64,000 bases of DNA. It comes from Roseofilum casamattae BLCC-M143 (lineage in GTDB: Bacteria; Cyanobacteriota; Cyanobacteriia; Cyanobacteriales; Desertifilaceae). How positions within the stretch are numbered: the stretch's first letter is position 1; each line of letters begins with the position of its first letter. Positions 36,369-45,497 of the stretch are shown piece after piece. The DNA lies in the NCBI RefSeq assembly GCF_030068455.1, contig NZ_JAQOSQ010000015.1, forward strand, positions 53,847 through 117,846, written 5' to 3'. The notes below the pieces were generated by a model, which was given only the letters and a program-made list of their open reading frames with translations, was not told the origin of the DNA and searched no databases. The position numbers were made by a program, and so were the translations under genes.

Positions 36369-39300
36369 ATGAATAGCCCATTCCTGAACCGTCTCCACAG
36401 TCCAGAACGTCCCGTCCTCGTATTCGATGGCGCGATGGGAACTAACCTGCAAGTGCAAAACCTCACCGCAGAAGATTTTGGCGGCCCGGAATATGAAGGA
36501 TGTAACGAATATCTAGTTAAAACTAAACCAGAAGCGATCGCCAAAGTCCATCGCGACTTCCTCGAAGCAGGGTGCGACGTTATTGAAACCGACACCTTTG
36601 GCGCTGCTTCTATCGTCTTAGCCGAATACGACTTAGCCGACCGTGCTTACGAACTCAACAAAGCCGCCGCAGAACTGGCGAAAAGCATCACCGCTGAGTA
36701 TTCTACCCCAGAAAAACCCCGATTTGTCGCCGGTTCGATGGGTCCGACGACCAAACTCCCCACCCTCGGCCACATTGACTTCGATACACTCGAAGCAACC
36801 TTTATCGAGCAAGCAGAAGGACTCTACGACGGAAACGTAGACTTATTTATTATTGAAACCTGCCAAGATGTACTGCAAATTAAAGCCGCATTAAACGCCG
36901 TCCAAACCGTTTTCGATCGCAAAGGAGAACGCCGACCGGTCATGGTTTCAATTACCATGGAAACAATGGGAACCATGCTCGTCGGTTCGGAAATTGGCGC
37001 GGCATTAACAATTCTCGAACCCTACAATATTGATATCCTCGGTCTTAACTGCGCCACCGGACCCGATCGCATGGCCGATCATATCAAATACCTGTGCGAA
37101 CACTCTCCCTTCATCGTTTCCTGCATTCCCAACGCCGGACTTCCGGAAAACGTGGGCGGACACGCTCACTACAAACTGACTCCGATGGAATTGCGAATGG
37201 CATTAAATCGGTTTGTCGAAGATTGGGGGGTACAAATTATTGGCGGATGTTGCGGAACTCGTCCCGATCATATCAAAGCCTTAGCGGAAATTGGCGCAAC
37301 GTTAACGCCAAAAGAACGTAACCCTGTCTTTGAACCGGCTGCGGCATCTATCTACAGTCCGCAAGCTTACACCCAAGATAATTCGTTCCTCATCGTCGGC
37401 GAGCGGTTGAATGCGAGTGGCTCGAAAAAATGCCGGACCATGCTCAATAATGAAGATTGGGATGGACTGGTTTCTTTGGGTAAAGCGCAAGTCAAAGAAG
37501 GGGCCCATATTTTAGATGTTAACGTCGATTATGTGGGACGAGATGGGGTGCGCGATATGAACGAACTCGCTTCCCGTTTGGTGAATAACGTTACTCTGCC
37601 TTTAATGTTAGATTCCACCGAGTGGGAGAAAATGGAAGCCGGGTTAAAAGTTGCCGGTGGAAAATGCATTCTCAACTCGACAAACTACGAGGATGGCGAA
37701 CCTCGCTTTTTGAAAGTTTTAGAATTAGCAAAAAAATATGGTGCTGGCATAGTGATCGGAACCATTGACGAAGATGGAATGGCGCGCACGGCCGAGAAAA
37801 AATTTGCGATCGCCAAACGCGCTTACGACCAGGCAGTAGAATATGGCATTCCCGCCCACGAGATATTCTTCGATACATTAGCTCTACCCATTTCCACGGG
37901 GATTGAAGAAGACCGGGAGAACGGAAAAGCAACCATTGAGTCCATTCGCCGAATCCGTGCAGAACTCCCCGGATGTCATGTGTTACTCGGTGTTTCCAAT
38001 ATCTCCTTCGGTCTGAATATGGCAGCGCGCATCGTCCTCAACTCCATGTTCTTACACGAAGCCATGGAAGTCGGATTAGACAGTGCTATTGTTAGCGCCA
38101 GCAAGATTTTACCCCTAGCGAAAATCGAACCAGAACACCAAGAAGTCTGCCGCAAACTGATTTACGACCAGCGGGAATTTGATGGCGATATTTGCACCTA
38201 CGATCCTCTCGGAGTCCTGACCAAACTCTTTGAAGGCAAGAGCGCCAAACGCGAGCGAACCGTTGATGAAAATATGGCGATCGACGAACGATTGAAAAAC
38301 CATATTATCGATGGCGAACGTATCGGTTTAGAAGAAGCTTTGGAAGAGGCGATGAAAGATTTTCCCCCTTTGCATATTATTAATGTCTTTCTTCTCGATG
38401 GCATGAAAGTGGTTGGCGAACTTTTCGGTTCCGGACAGATGCAACTCCCCTTCGTTCTCCAGTCCGCACAAACCATGAAAGCGGCGGTAGCTTATCTCGA
38501 ACCGTTTATGGAAACATCGGAGGAAGAAGGCGAAAGTTCTGCAAAAGGAACGTTTATTATTGCCACGGTTAAAGGCGACGTACACGACATTGGTAAAAAC
38601 CTGGTCGATATCATTCTTTCCAATAACGGCTACAAGGTGATTAACCTGGGAATTAAACAGCCGGTGGATAACATTATCGATGCCTATCGCGAGCACAATG
38701 CCGACTGTATTGCCATGAGCGGCTTGCTGGTGAAATCAACTGCCTTCATGAAAGATAATCTGGAAGTCTTCAACGAGCAAGGGATTACCGTTCCCGTAAT
38801 TTTAGGCGGCGCGGCATTAACTCCGAAGTTTGTTAATCAAGATTGCCAAAACACTTACAACGGTCAAGTCATTTACGGGAAAGATGCCTTCTCTGACCTC
38901 AACTTCATGGATAAGTTAATGCCAGCAAAAGCTGAAGAGAATTGGGATGACTTGAAAGGCTTCTTGGATGAAGAAGGCAATGGAAATGGTAACGGACATG
39001 CTGAAATCAAAGAAGAGAAAGAAGCTAAACCGGAAAAACCTCTCGTTATTGATACCCGACGCTCCGAAGCGGTAGACATCGATATTCCCCGTCCGACTCC
39101 TCCCTTCTGGGGAAGCAAAATTCTGCAACCGGAAGATATTCCTCTCGAAGAAGTGTTCTGGTATTTGGACTTGCAAGCCTTGTTCGCCGGACAATGGCAG
39201 TTCCGCAAACCGCAAGGACAACCGAGAGAAGAATACGACCAATTCTTGCAAGATAAGGTACATCCTATCCTGAAAGAATGGAAAGAGCGCATTCTTGCCG

Positions 39301-39908
39301 AAAACTTGTTGCAACCGCAAGCCGTATACGGATATTTCCCCGTGCAAGCGGAAGGTAACACGGTGTTCGCCTACGATCCAGCGGAGATGAGCAATGGTTC
39401 GGCGAGTACGGTACTGCATACCTTTGAGTTTCCCCGCCAACGTTCTATGCGCCGCCTCTGTATCGCCGACTTCTTTGCGCCGAAAGACTCTGGAGTTATG
39501 GATGTGTTCCCCATGCAGGCGGTAACTGCAGGAGAAGTCGCAACCGAGTATGCGCAGAAACTATTTGCCGACGATCGCTATACGGATTATCTTTATTTCC
39601 ATGGCATGGCCGTACAAACGGCAGAAGCCACGGCGGAATGGCTCCATGCCAGAATTCGTCGCGAACTCGGCTTTGGGGATGAGGAACCGGATAACGTACG
39701 CGATATGTTCAAACAACGCTATCACGGTTCGCGCTATAGTTTCGGCTATCCTGCTTGTCCGGATATGCAAGACCAGCTTAAACAGTTGGATCTGCTGGGA
39801 TGCGATCGCATTAATATGCATATGGACGAGAGCGAACAACTCTATCCAGAACAGTCTACGACTGCGATTATTACCCATCACCCGGTGTCTAAGTACTTTA
39901 GTGCTTAA
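36369..39908 (+). CDS. metH: Cobalamin-dependent methionine synthase
   Basis: Makes methionine from homocysteine with methyl-tetrahydrofolate and B12. The domains come in the usual order: homocysteine/zinc domain (about 1-320, zinc cysteines in GLNCATGPD and [11 protein letters not shown]), pterin domain (about 340-620; [17 protein letters not shown]), B12 cap and Rossmann domains (about 640-860; [13 protein letters not shown] carries the axial His), and the SAM-binding activation domain (about 930-1179; [14 protein letters not shown]). A Gly/Asn-rich then Lys/Glu-rich linker ([10 protein letters not shown]) separates B12 and activation domains. The length of 1179 is normal. The 150-bp leader shows no SAM or B12 riboswitch. 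Confidence 0.97.
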   Translation: MNSPFLNRLHSPERPVLVFDGAMGTNLQVQNLTAEDFGGPEYEGCNEYLVKTKPEAIAKVHRDFLEAGCDVIETDTFGAASIVLAEYDLADRAYELNKAAAELAKSITAEYSTPEKPRFVAGSMGPTTKLPTLGHIDFDTLEATFIEQAEGLYDGNVDLFIIETCQDVLQIKAALNAVQTVFDRKGERRPVMVSITMETMGTMLVGSEIGAALTILEPYNIDILGLNCATGPDRMADHIKYLCEHSPFIVSCIPNAGLPENVGGHAHYKLTPMELRMALNRFVEDWGVQIIGGCCGTRPDHIKALAEIGATLTPKERNPVFEPAAASIYSPQAYTQDNSFLIVGERLNASGSKKCRTMLNNEDWDGLVSLGKAQVKEGAHILDVNVDYVGRDGVRDMNELASRLVNNVTLPLMLDSTEWEKMEAGLKVAGGKCILNSTNYEDGEPRFLKVLELAKKYGAGIVIGTIDEDGMARTAEKKFAIAKRAYDQAVEYGIPAHEIFFDTLALPISTGIEEDRENGKATIESIRRIRAELPGCHVLLGVSNISFGLNMAARIVLNSMFLHEAMEVGLDSAIVSASKILPLAKIEPEHQEVCRKLIYDQREFDGDICTYDPLGVLTKLFEGKSAKRERTVDENMAIDERLKNHIIDGERIGLEEALEEAMKDFPPLHIINVFLLDGMKVVGELFGSGQMQLPFVLQSAQTMKAAVAYLEPFMETSEEEGESSAKGTFIIATVKGDVHDIGKNLVDIILSNNGYKVINLGIKQPVDNIIDAYREHNADCIAMSGLLVKSTAFMKDNLEVFNEQGITVPVILGGAALTPKFVNQDCQNTYNGQVIYGKDAFSDLNFMDKLMPAKAEENWDDLKGFLDEEGNGNGNGHAEIKEEKEAKPEKPLVIDTRRSEAVDIDIPRPTPPFWGSKILQPEDIPLEEVFWYLDLQALFAGQWQFRKPQGQPREEYDQFLQDKVHPILKEWKERILAENLLQPQAVYGYFPVQAEGNTVFAYDPAEMSNGSASTVLHTFEFPRQRSMRRLCIADFFAPKDSGVMDVFPMQAVTAGEVATEYAQKLFADDRYTDYLYFHGMAVQTAEATAEWLHARIRRELGFGDEEPDNVRDMFKQRYHGSRYSFGYPACPDMQDQLKQLDLLGCDRINMHMDESEQLYPEQSTTAIITHHPVSKYFSA

Positions 39909-40066
39909 GTTGGTTTGATAGGAGTTAATATTGTTGCGATCGCTCTTTTGCCACATTTTTCAGTCAATGACAAAAGAGAAATGTAAAGTGATGTCTCTAA
40001 CTTAACGCGATCGCAGTTAAGATAGCTCCGATAACTCTTACCCATAATTTTAAGCTTGCCAGTCCA

Positions 40067-41902
40067 CTAGAGCACGACAGACTGGCGACGAGAGATAGGT
40101 AACTGGCTGTTAGTATTGAAACGAACGACGGCATCGCGATTTAATTGACTGAGGATGGTGCAGGTTTCTTTTAAGGCTTGGGGATGATTGGGTTCGAGTT
40201 GCAAAATATACTGATAAGTATTGAGTGCTTCTTGGGGGCGATTTAAGTACTGGAAAAGCTGAGCCAGTATTAACCATAAATCCAGGTTTTGCGGTTGTAG
40301 GGCGATCGCCTGTTGATACGCAGCAATGGCTTCCTCATAGCGATGCATCTCTTGCAGTGCAACTCCTCGGTTGCGCCATAACCCTTCTCCCTGCTCGCCG
40401 AGCGATAAAGCGATATCATAGCAGGCTAATGCTTCGGGAGAGCGTTGGAGTTTGGCTAAAGCTAACCCTTGCTTGTACCAAAGTTCGCCTTTTTGTGCGT
40501 TAATGCTGGTAGCGCGATCGTAAGAAACAACCGCTTTTTCGTAATCTCCAAGCCAACCGAGCAGATTGCCGCGCTGATACCAAACTTCCCAAATGTTGGG
40601 ATTAATTAATAAGGCGCGATCGTAGGATTGCACGGATTCGGCATAGCGTCCTAACTTGGCTAAAATACTGGCTTGATTGTGCCATGTTTCGTATCGGTCG
40701 GGATGAATTGAGAGTGCTTTTTCATAACAGCTAAGGGCTTCGCTATAGCGCTCTAATTTACTTAATGTATTCCCCAAATTATACCAGGCTTCGTCGCGAT
40801 CGCCATCCACGGTAATGGCTTGTTCGTAGGCCCATTGCGCCTGCTGAAAATTCTGTAACTTGACATAGAGTTGACCCATTTTCACCCAAGCCCCATAATT
40901 GTCCGATGTCAGTTGGATAATCTTCTGGTAAATGGCGATCGCATCGTCATAGCGATGGAGTTGAGTTAGCTTTTGCGCCTCACCATGATAATCCTCAATC
41001 GTCGGTTCTTCCGGATTCGGCACTGGAGCGGGAGCAGGAGGCTCTTCAGACACGGTGCGAGCGAGTTGTGGTGGCGAAAACTGCGGAGGTTCGGAGTTTA
41101 AACGAACGGGTAAGGCTTCAATAATTTGCGAGGGACGGTTTTGCATCATCTCGCTAAAAATTTGCTGTTTTTCCCGTTCGGCTTCCGCCAACATTTCGCG
41201 AAATTGGCGAATGAGTTGTTCTTTAGTTTTATGAATATCTTTGAGGGCAATGCGCGATTGTTCGGATTGCCGATGAACTGTAGTTAACTCATCGCGAATA
41301 TGTTGTTTATAGATATTGAGATGGCGATACAGTTCTCCCATCCAACTATCGGCTTTCACATGATGGTCTTTTAACTCATCTTCTAGATGGGCAAAATTAT
41401 CCAATTGCGTGTGAATGACCTGGACTAAATCGCGCACGACCCAACGGCGAATCGACCAGATTAACAGAATAGAGACAACTGGAATACTGGCTAAGAGAAC
41501 CAGGAGAACATTTAAAATCGTAATGGTTCCTTCGACTTTCTGCAAGCGATCGCCGCCAACCAAAACCTCTCCATTCGCCGCCAGTTCTGCATTCAGCGAG
41601 GTATCTACCACTTGCGCAATTAAGATTTTCAACTGTTTTGCATCTTCTGTGGATAACTCTGTGGAAAAATCGAGATTTTCGGTGGCGATCGCATCGGTTC
41701 CCAAATCCGATACAATCTCTGGAGGACTAATGGATGCGATCGCTGCGGGCATCACCTGCTCCACCAATCGATCGATTAACTGGCGATCGCCAATCGGTTC
41801 CGGACCTATTCCCGAATCTGATAAGGGTTGTAGCTCTTGGGGTTTGCTCTCCGGGGCGATTAGTGCTGTAATCGTAACTAGAGCTATGGTTGACATTCGC
41901 AT
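40067..41902 (-). CDS. Membrane-anchored coiled-coil and TPR protein
   Basis: A protein of about 611 residues. An N-terminal signal or anchor (STIALVTITALIA) is followed by a Pro/Ser-rich extracytoplasmic part, a membrane segment (ITILNVLLVLLASIPVVSIL), a charged coiled coil of about 100 residues, and at least eight TPR repeats in the C-terminal half (AIAIYQKIIQLTSDNYGAW, then AWYNLGNTLSKLERYSEAL and similar). TPR arrays mediate protein-protein contacts; with the membrane anchor it may be a scaffold. The start at the ATG at 41902 is favoured by GGAG nine bases away; the frame is open to 41944. Partner and function unknown. Confidence 0.82.
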   Translation of the reverse strand: MRMSTIALVTITALIAPESKPQELQPLSDSGIGPEPIGDRQLIDRLVEQVMPAAIASISPPEIVSDLGTDAIATENLDFSTELSTEDAKQLKILIAQVVDTSLNAELAANGEVLVGGDRLQKVEGTITILNVLLVLLASIPVVSILLIWSIRRWVVRDLVQVIHTQLDNFAHLEDELKDHHVKADSWMGELYRHLNIYKQHIRDELTTVHRQSEQSRIALKDIHKTKEQLIRQFREMLAEAEREKQQIFSEMMQNRPSQIIEALPVRLNSEPPQFSPPQLARTVSEEPPAPAPVPNPEEPTIEDYHGEAQKLTQLHRYDDAIAIYQKIIQLTSDNYGAWVKMGQLYVKLQNFQQAQWAYEQAITVDGDRDEAWYNLGNTLSKLERYSEALSCYEKALSIHPDRYETWHNQASILAKLGRYAESVQSYDRALLINPNIWEVWYQRGNLLGWLGDYEKAVVSYDRATSINAQKGELWYKQGLALAKLQRSPEALACYDIALSLGEQGEGLWRNRGVALQEMHRYEEAIAAYQQAIALQPQNLDLWLILAQLFQYLNRPQEALNTYQYILQLEPNHPQALKETCTILSQLNRDAVVRFNTNSQLPISRRQSVVL

Positions 41903-42084
41903 AACTATTAACTCCACGCGATCGCCTCTAACCAGCGACTCCAATTGATGGCAAGGTTGGTTTTGCCCGTAACAGGCCTATTCCCTGATACGGCATTTCC
42001 GAGCAAAATCAGGAGCTAATTCTTCTGTTTCGTATAATGACTCTTGTATGATAAAGCCAATGTCGAGCAGAGAAGGAACGAGAG

Positions 42085-43719
42085 TTGGTAGTAAATTGGT
42101 TCGGGCGATCGCGTCAGATTGGTCAGTGGGTTGCTATTGCCTTATGCTGTTGCATCATTGCGATCGCGTGCAGTCCCCAGAATAATACATCGAATGGAGA
42201 AGATCCCGGTCGAGAGAGCGGACGAATTATTGTCGGTACAACCCTTAAACCCCGTACCCTCGATCCTGCCGATGCTTACGAAATTCCGTCATTAAACTTA
42301 CTCTACAATATTGGCGATCGCCTTTATACCTATGACGGAGGAAAAGCAGAACTCGTACCGCAACTGGCTACAGAACTCCCTACCATCAGCGACGACGGAC
42401 TCACCTATACCATTCCCCTGCGCGAAGGCATTACCTTCCACGATGGGACAGAATTTAATGCCGAAGCGATGGTGTTTTCCCTGCAGCGGTTTATGGAAAA
42501 TCAGGGAAAACCCTCATTCTTGCTGTCCGATGTAGTCGAGTCCGTCGAAGCTACCGGAGACTACGAACTCGAGATTACTTTAAACCAACCTTTTGCCGCA
42601 TTCCCCTCCCTCCTCGCGTTTAGCGGTTTGTGTCCGGTTTCTCCACAAGCTTATGAAATTGGCAGCGCTAAATTTGCCCCCGATACATTTGTCGGAACCG
42701 GCCCCTACAAGGTAGCAGACATTACTCCAGATTTAACTCGCTTAGATGTTTTTGCAGGGTATTGGGGCGATCGCCCGCAAAATGAAGGCATTGACGTTCA
42801 ATGGTTTTCGTCCCCAGCTAACTTATTTAATGCCTTTCGTACCGGTCAAGTTGATGTTGCTTTAGGTACGTTAGATAGCAATCAAATTGATAGCTTAAAA
42901 AAAGAAAGCAGCAAAGAAGGCTGGCAAGAAATAGCGGCTGAAGGCAATACCTTAAATTATATTATCGTTAACGTGCAGTCGGAGCCCTTAAATCAACTTC
43001 CCGTGCGCAAAGCTTTAGCCGCCATTACCGATCGCCAAACCATTAATAATCGCGTCCTGCAAGGTCAAGCCGAACCCGCTTATACTTTAATTCCAAATAC
43101 TTTTTCCTCCGCACAACCGGTGTTTAAAACCCTATATGGCGATGGCAATGCCGAGTTAGCGAAAAAACTCCTTACCGAAGCCGGGTATTCTACGGAAAAT
43201 CCAGCCGTTGTCGAGATTTGGTATGCTTCTAACTCCACCAAGCGCGGATTAATCGCCAGTACTTTAAAAGCGATCGCCGATCGAGAATTGGAAGGACTGA
43301 TGCAAATTGAACCCAATTCTGTCGAATCAACCACCGCCTTCCAAAATCTAGATAAAGGGGTTTATCCAACCTTTATGTTAGATTGGTACGCCGATTTTCT
43401 CGATCCAGATAACTACGTTCAACCCTTTTTAGAATGTCCCAAAGGTTCGGCGGAAAAGGGATGTACGGAGGGCGCCAGTCAATATCACGGTTCCTTTTAT
43501 TATAACAATCGCATTAATCAACTCATTGCCCAACAGCGTCAAGAACAAGACTTGGCAAAACGCAGTGCTTTGTTAGTGGAAATCCAACAACTCCTTGCCG
43601 AGGAAGTGCCTTATATTCCCTTATGGTTTGATAAAGACTTTATCTTTGCGCGTCCGGGAATTTCTGGGGTGAGAATTGATGCCAACCAAGCCATTCCTTA
43701 TAGCAGCATTCAAGGGTGA
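42085..43719 (+). CDS. ABC transporter solute-binding lipoprotein, family 5 (peptide/nickel type)
   Basis: Periplasmic binding protein of the SBP_bac_5 family (about 544 residues). A lipoprotein signal ends at IIAIACSPQ, with the Cys to be lipidated. Then come GTTLKPRTLDPADAYEIPSL, LREGITFHDGTEFNAEAMVF and GTGPYKV, standard for dipeptide/oligopeptide/nickel-binding proteins. The start is a TTG at 42085, decided by AAGGA about seven bases before and by the absence of any ATG before the signal. No permease or ATPase genes are next to it, as is common in cyanobacteria; the ligand is unknown. Confidence 0.9.
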   Translation: MVVNWFGRSRQIGQWVAIALCCCIIAIACSPQNNTSNGEDPGRESGRIIVGTTLKPRTLDPADAYEIPSLNLLYNIGDRLYTYDGGKAELVPQLATELPTISDDGLTYTIPLREGITFHDGTEFNAEAMVFSLQRFMENQGKPSFLLSDVVESVEATGDYELEITLNQPFAAFPSLLAFSGLCPVSPQAYEIGSAKFAPDTFVGTGPYKVADITPDLTRLDVFAGYWGDRPQNEGIDVQWFSSPANLFNAFRTGQVDVALGTLDSNQIDSLKKESSKEGWQEIAAEGNTLNYIIVNVQSEPLNQLPVRKALAAITDRQTINNRVLQGQAEPAYTLIPNTFSSAQPVFKTLYGDGNAELAKKLLTEAGYSTENPAVVEIWYASNSTKRGLIASTLKAIADRELEGLMQIEPNSVESTTAFQNLDKGVYPTFMLDWYADFLDPDNYVQPFLECPKGSAEKGCTEGASQYHGSFYYNNRINQLIAQQRQEQDLAKRSALLVEIQQLLAEEVPYIPLWFDKDFIFARPGISGVRIDANQAIPYSSIQG

Positions 43720-43785
43720 TATCAATGAATAATTACAATGAATAATTCATAATGGCTATGGGGCGAGGGCAACAGGATAAATCGG

Positions 43786-44745
43786 TTACAATTTAGAAAG
43801 AACATCAATCAAATCTCGGTAGATACTGCGAAACCATTTTATATCCTTGTCTCTATCTTTTTTCTTCTTCTTCTTCTTTTTTTTCTTCTTTTTGCGTTGT
43901 TTTGTGCGCGAAAAAATCTGTTCTGGAGTTTCGCCCAATTGACGATCGCTAGACAACAAAATGACTTCGGAAATCCCGTTAGGTGGCTTCCATTGCCAAT
44001 CGCGATATCGCATTTTTGAAGATAGTTTCTTGGAGGTGGAGGAAACTGATGTTAGCTCGTCTTCAACATCCGGAACATCAGGTTGGGAAAAAGGTGAATA
44101 TTCGCTGGAATCTAATGTCCAGGTGGCACCTTCAATTTTACCAATATTGCCATTTTTACTCAGATCTCTGACCGTCTCTCCCATACCATCATCTAACGGC
44201 CAATATCCAATCAAACCCGGTTCCGCTCCCGTTAGCCGCTGATGGCGGTTTTGTTTAATTTCTTTGCCAGTTAGAGGTCGCTCCCAAATTCGCACATCGC
44301 TCATTTGTCCTTTAAACCGAGTTTTACCAAATAACCTTCCCAGTTGAAACGGAACGTCCGCAGTACTGTACAGTTGTTCCGATAAAGACTGTTCCTCTTG
44401 CGATTTACCATCCACCCAGAGTCGGGCACTATAATTTTCGATCGCAACGGCTAAATGATGGTAGCGGCCGTCGCCAATGGTTACGGAAGGTTCCCATACT
44501 ACCGGAGATTCACCATATAATAACTTTACTTGTTCGCGATCGCCTTTTAAATTCTGATACAATAAGCCGTAATTATAGTTATACTGGCGCGATCCCCGAC
44601 CCAAAATGTAGTAGCGACTTCCGGCTTTGACATCCCTCAGTTTAATCCAAACTTCAATTGTCATAAACTCGGCAATATTTAAACAGTTACTTTTGCCGCA
44701 GTCTACATAATCATCTCGACCATCAAAATTTAAGATTCCTGCCAT
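43786..44745 (-). CDS. LamG/concanavalin-like domain protein with a poly-Lys tail
   Basis: A 319-residue protein. The first 210 residues are a LamG-like (laminin G/pentraxin) jelly roll: NFDGRDDYVDCGKS, FMTIEVWIKLRD, RYHHLAVAIEN, GQMSDVRIWERPLTGKEIKQ and GLIGYWPLDDG. No signal peptide is seen, unusual for a LamG domain, so either it is cytoplasmic or exported another way. A Ser/Asp-rich linker and then a run of 12 Lys at about 280-295 come before a short helical end (RSIYRDLIDVLSKL). The Lys run is coded by an AAG/AAA repeat. Last gene of the CHAT-CHASE2 operon; its ATG is one base after the previous stop. Confidence 0.8.
   Translation of the reverse strand: MAGILNFDGRDDYVDCGKSNCLNIAEFMTIEVWIKLRDVKAGSRYYILGRGSRQYNYNYGLLYQNLKGDREQVKLLYGESPVVWEPSVTIGDGRYHHLAVAIENYSARLWVDGKSQEEQSLSEQLYSTADVPFQLGRLFGKTRFKGQMSDVRIWERPLTGKEIKQNRHQRLTGAEPGLIGYWPLDDGMGETVRDLSKNGNIGKIEGATWTLDSSEYSPFSQPDVPDVEDELTSVSSTSKKLSSKMRYRDWQWKPPNGISEVILLSSDRQLGETPEQIFSRTKQRKKKKKKKKKKKKDRDKDIKWFRSIYRDLIDVLSKL
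43858..43893. repeat. AAG/AAA simple repeat inside the LamG gene
   Basis: A 36-bp pure Y/R tract (TTC and TTT triplets on the plus strand) coding the poly-Lys run. Length change in units of three would alter the tail only; slippage in the eight- and nine-base A runs inside it could shift the frame. Confidence 0.75.
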
Positions 44746-44746
44746 C

Positions 44747-45454
44747 TTAATTACATAACTCCCGAACTAGGTCATCTTGCAAACTTTGAAGGTCTTCCGA
44801 AGAATCTTCAATCGAGTAAATTGACTGTAGCATATCGGCGAGTAAATCTTCTTGGGCAAAATAGAGGGCCCGAGCTAAGGCAATCTCCGATGGTATAATT
44901 CCTTCAGTCGCTAACTCCTCCTCCAGCGCTTGCAACGTCTCTCCAATGTCCTCGCGCTCGGACTGTTCCAGCACCTGAAACGATCCCTGCACTTGAGGAG
45001 AGCGGGTCATCAGTTGCCAATAATACGCCACTCCGGGTTCTAAAGCTGGTGCATCATCCGGATAAACCATAGAGGTTTGTCCCGGAGCAACAGCAGCTTT
45101 CCAAACCACGGCATCCGTATCATCGCGGAGAATCCGTACCTCGCGAATGGTGAGTTTCTCCGACTTTAACTGCCAAAAGAATAACGGGCGATCGCTCCAA
45201 ATCGGTTCGGGGCCGAAGAAATTTAAGGATTCATCTTGCTCTCCCGTGGGCGAAATCGGGCAAATTAACTCGCTTGCATCCCCCCGCGATCCGCCCTCCC
45301 CTTCATCTGCTGGAGGCTCGAGTTGTAAAATATTCCGGATTTGCTCCGTAAATTTTGGGGTTCCCGTCCAACCTGCAGTGCTCGGAAACAGTATGGCGCC
45401 AACTCCTGCGATCGCCAGTAATCCGAGTTGCGCCCATTGCTTTATCTTACCCAT
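44747..45454 (-). CDS. Exported DUF928-like protein
   Basis: A 235-residue exported protein with a signal (LGLLAIAGVGAILFPSTAGW). The middle has DEGEGGSRGDASELICPISP, then IWSDRPLFFWQL, VVWKAAVAPGQTSMVYPDD and PALEPGVAYYWQLM: a beta-sandwich layout that I associate with cyanobacterial DUF928 proteins found beside CHAT genes. The C-terminal 80 residues are helical (DIGETLQALEEELATEG). The family call is from memory and is moderately secure. It lies 43 bp after the CHAT-CHASE2 gene and one base before the LamG gene. Confidence 0.68.
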   Translation of the reverse strand: MGKIKQWAQLGLLAIAGVGAILFPSTAGWTGTPKFTEQIRNILQLEPPADEGEGGSRGDASELICPISPTGEQDESLNFFGPEPIWSDRPLFFWQLKSEKLTIREVRILRDDTDAVVWKAAVAPGQTSMVYPDDAPALEPGVAYYWQLMTRSPQVQGSFQVLEQSEREDIGETLQALEEELATEGIIPSEIALARALYFAQEDLLADMLQSIYSIEDSSEDLQSLQDDLVRELCN

Positions 45455-45497
45455 AGTTATCGTCCTGAAGTTGTACCATAAGGCTATTCTCGATGTC

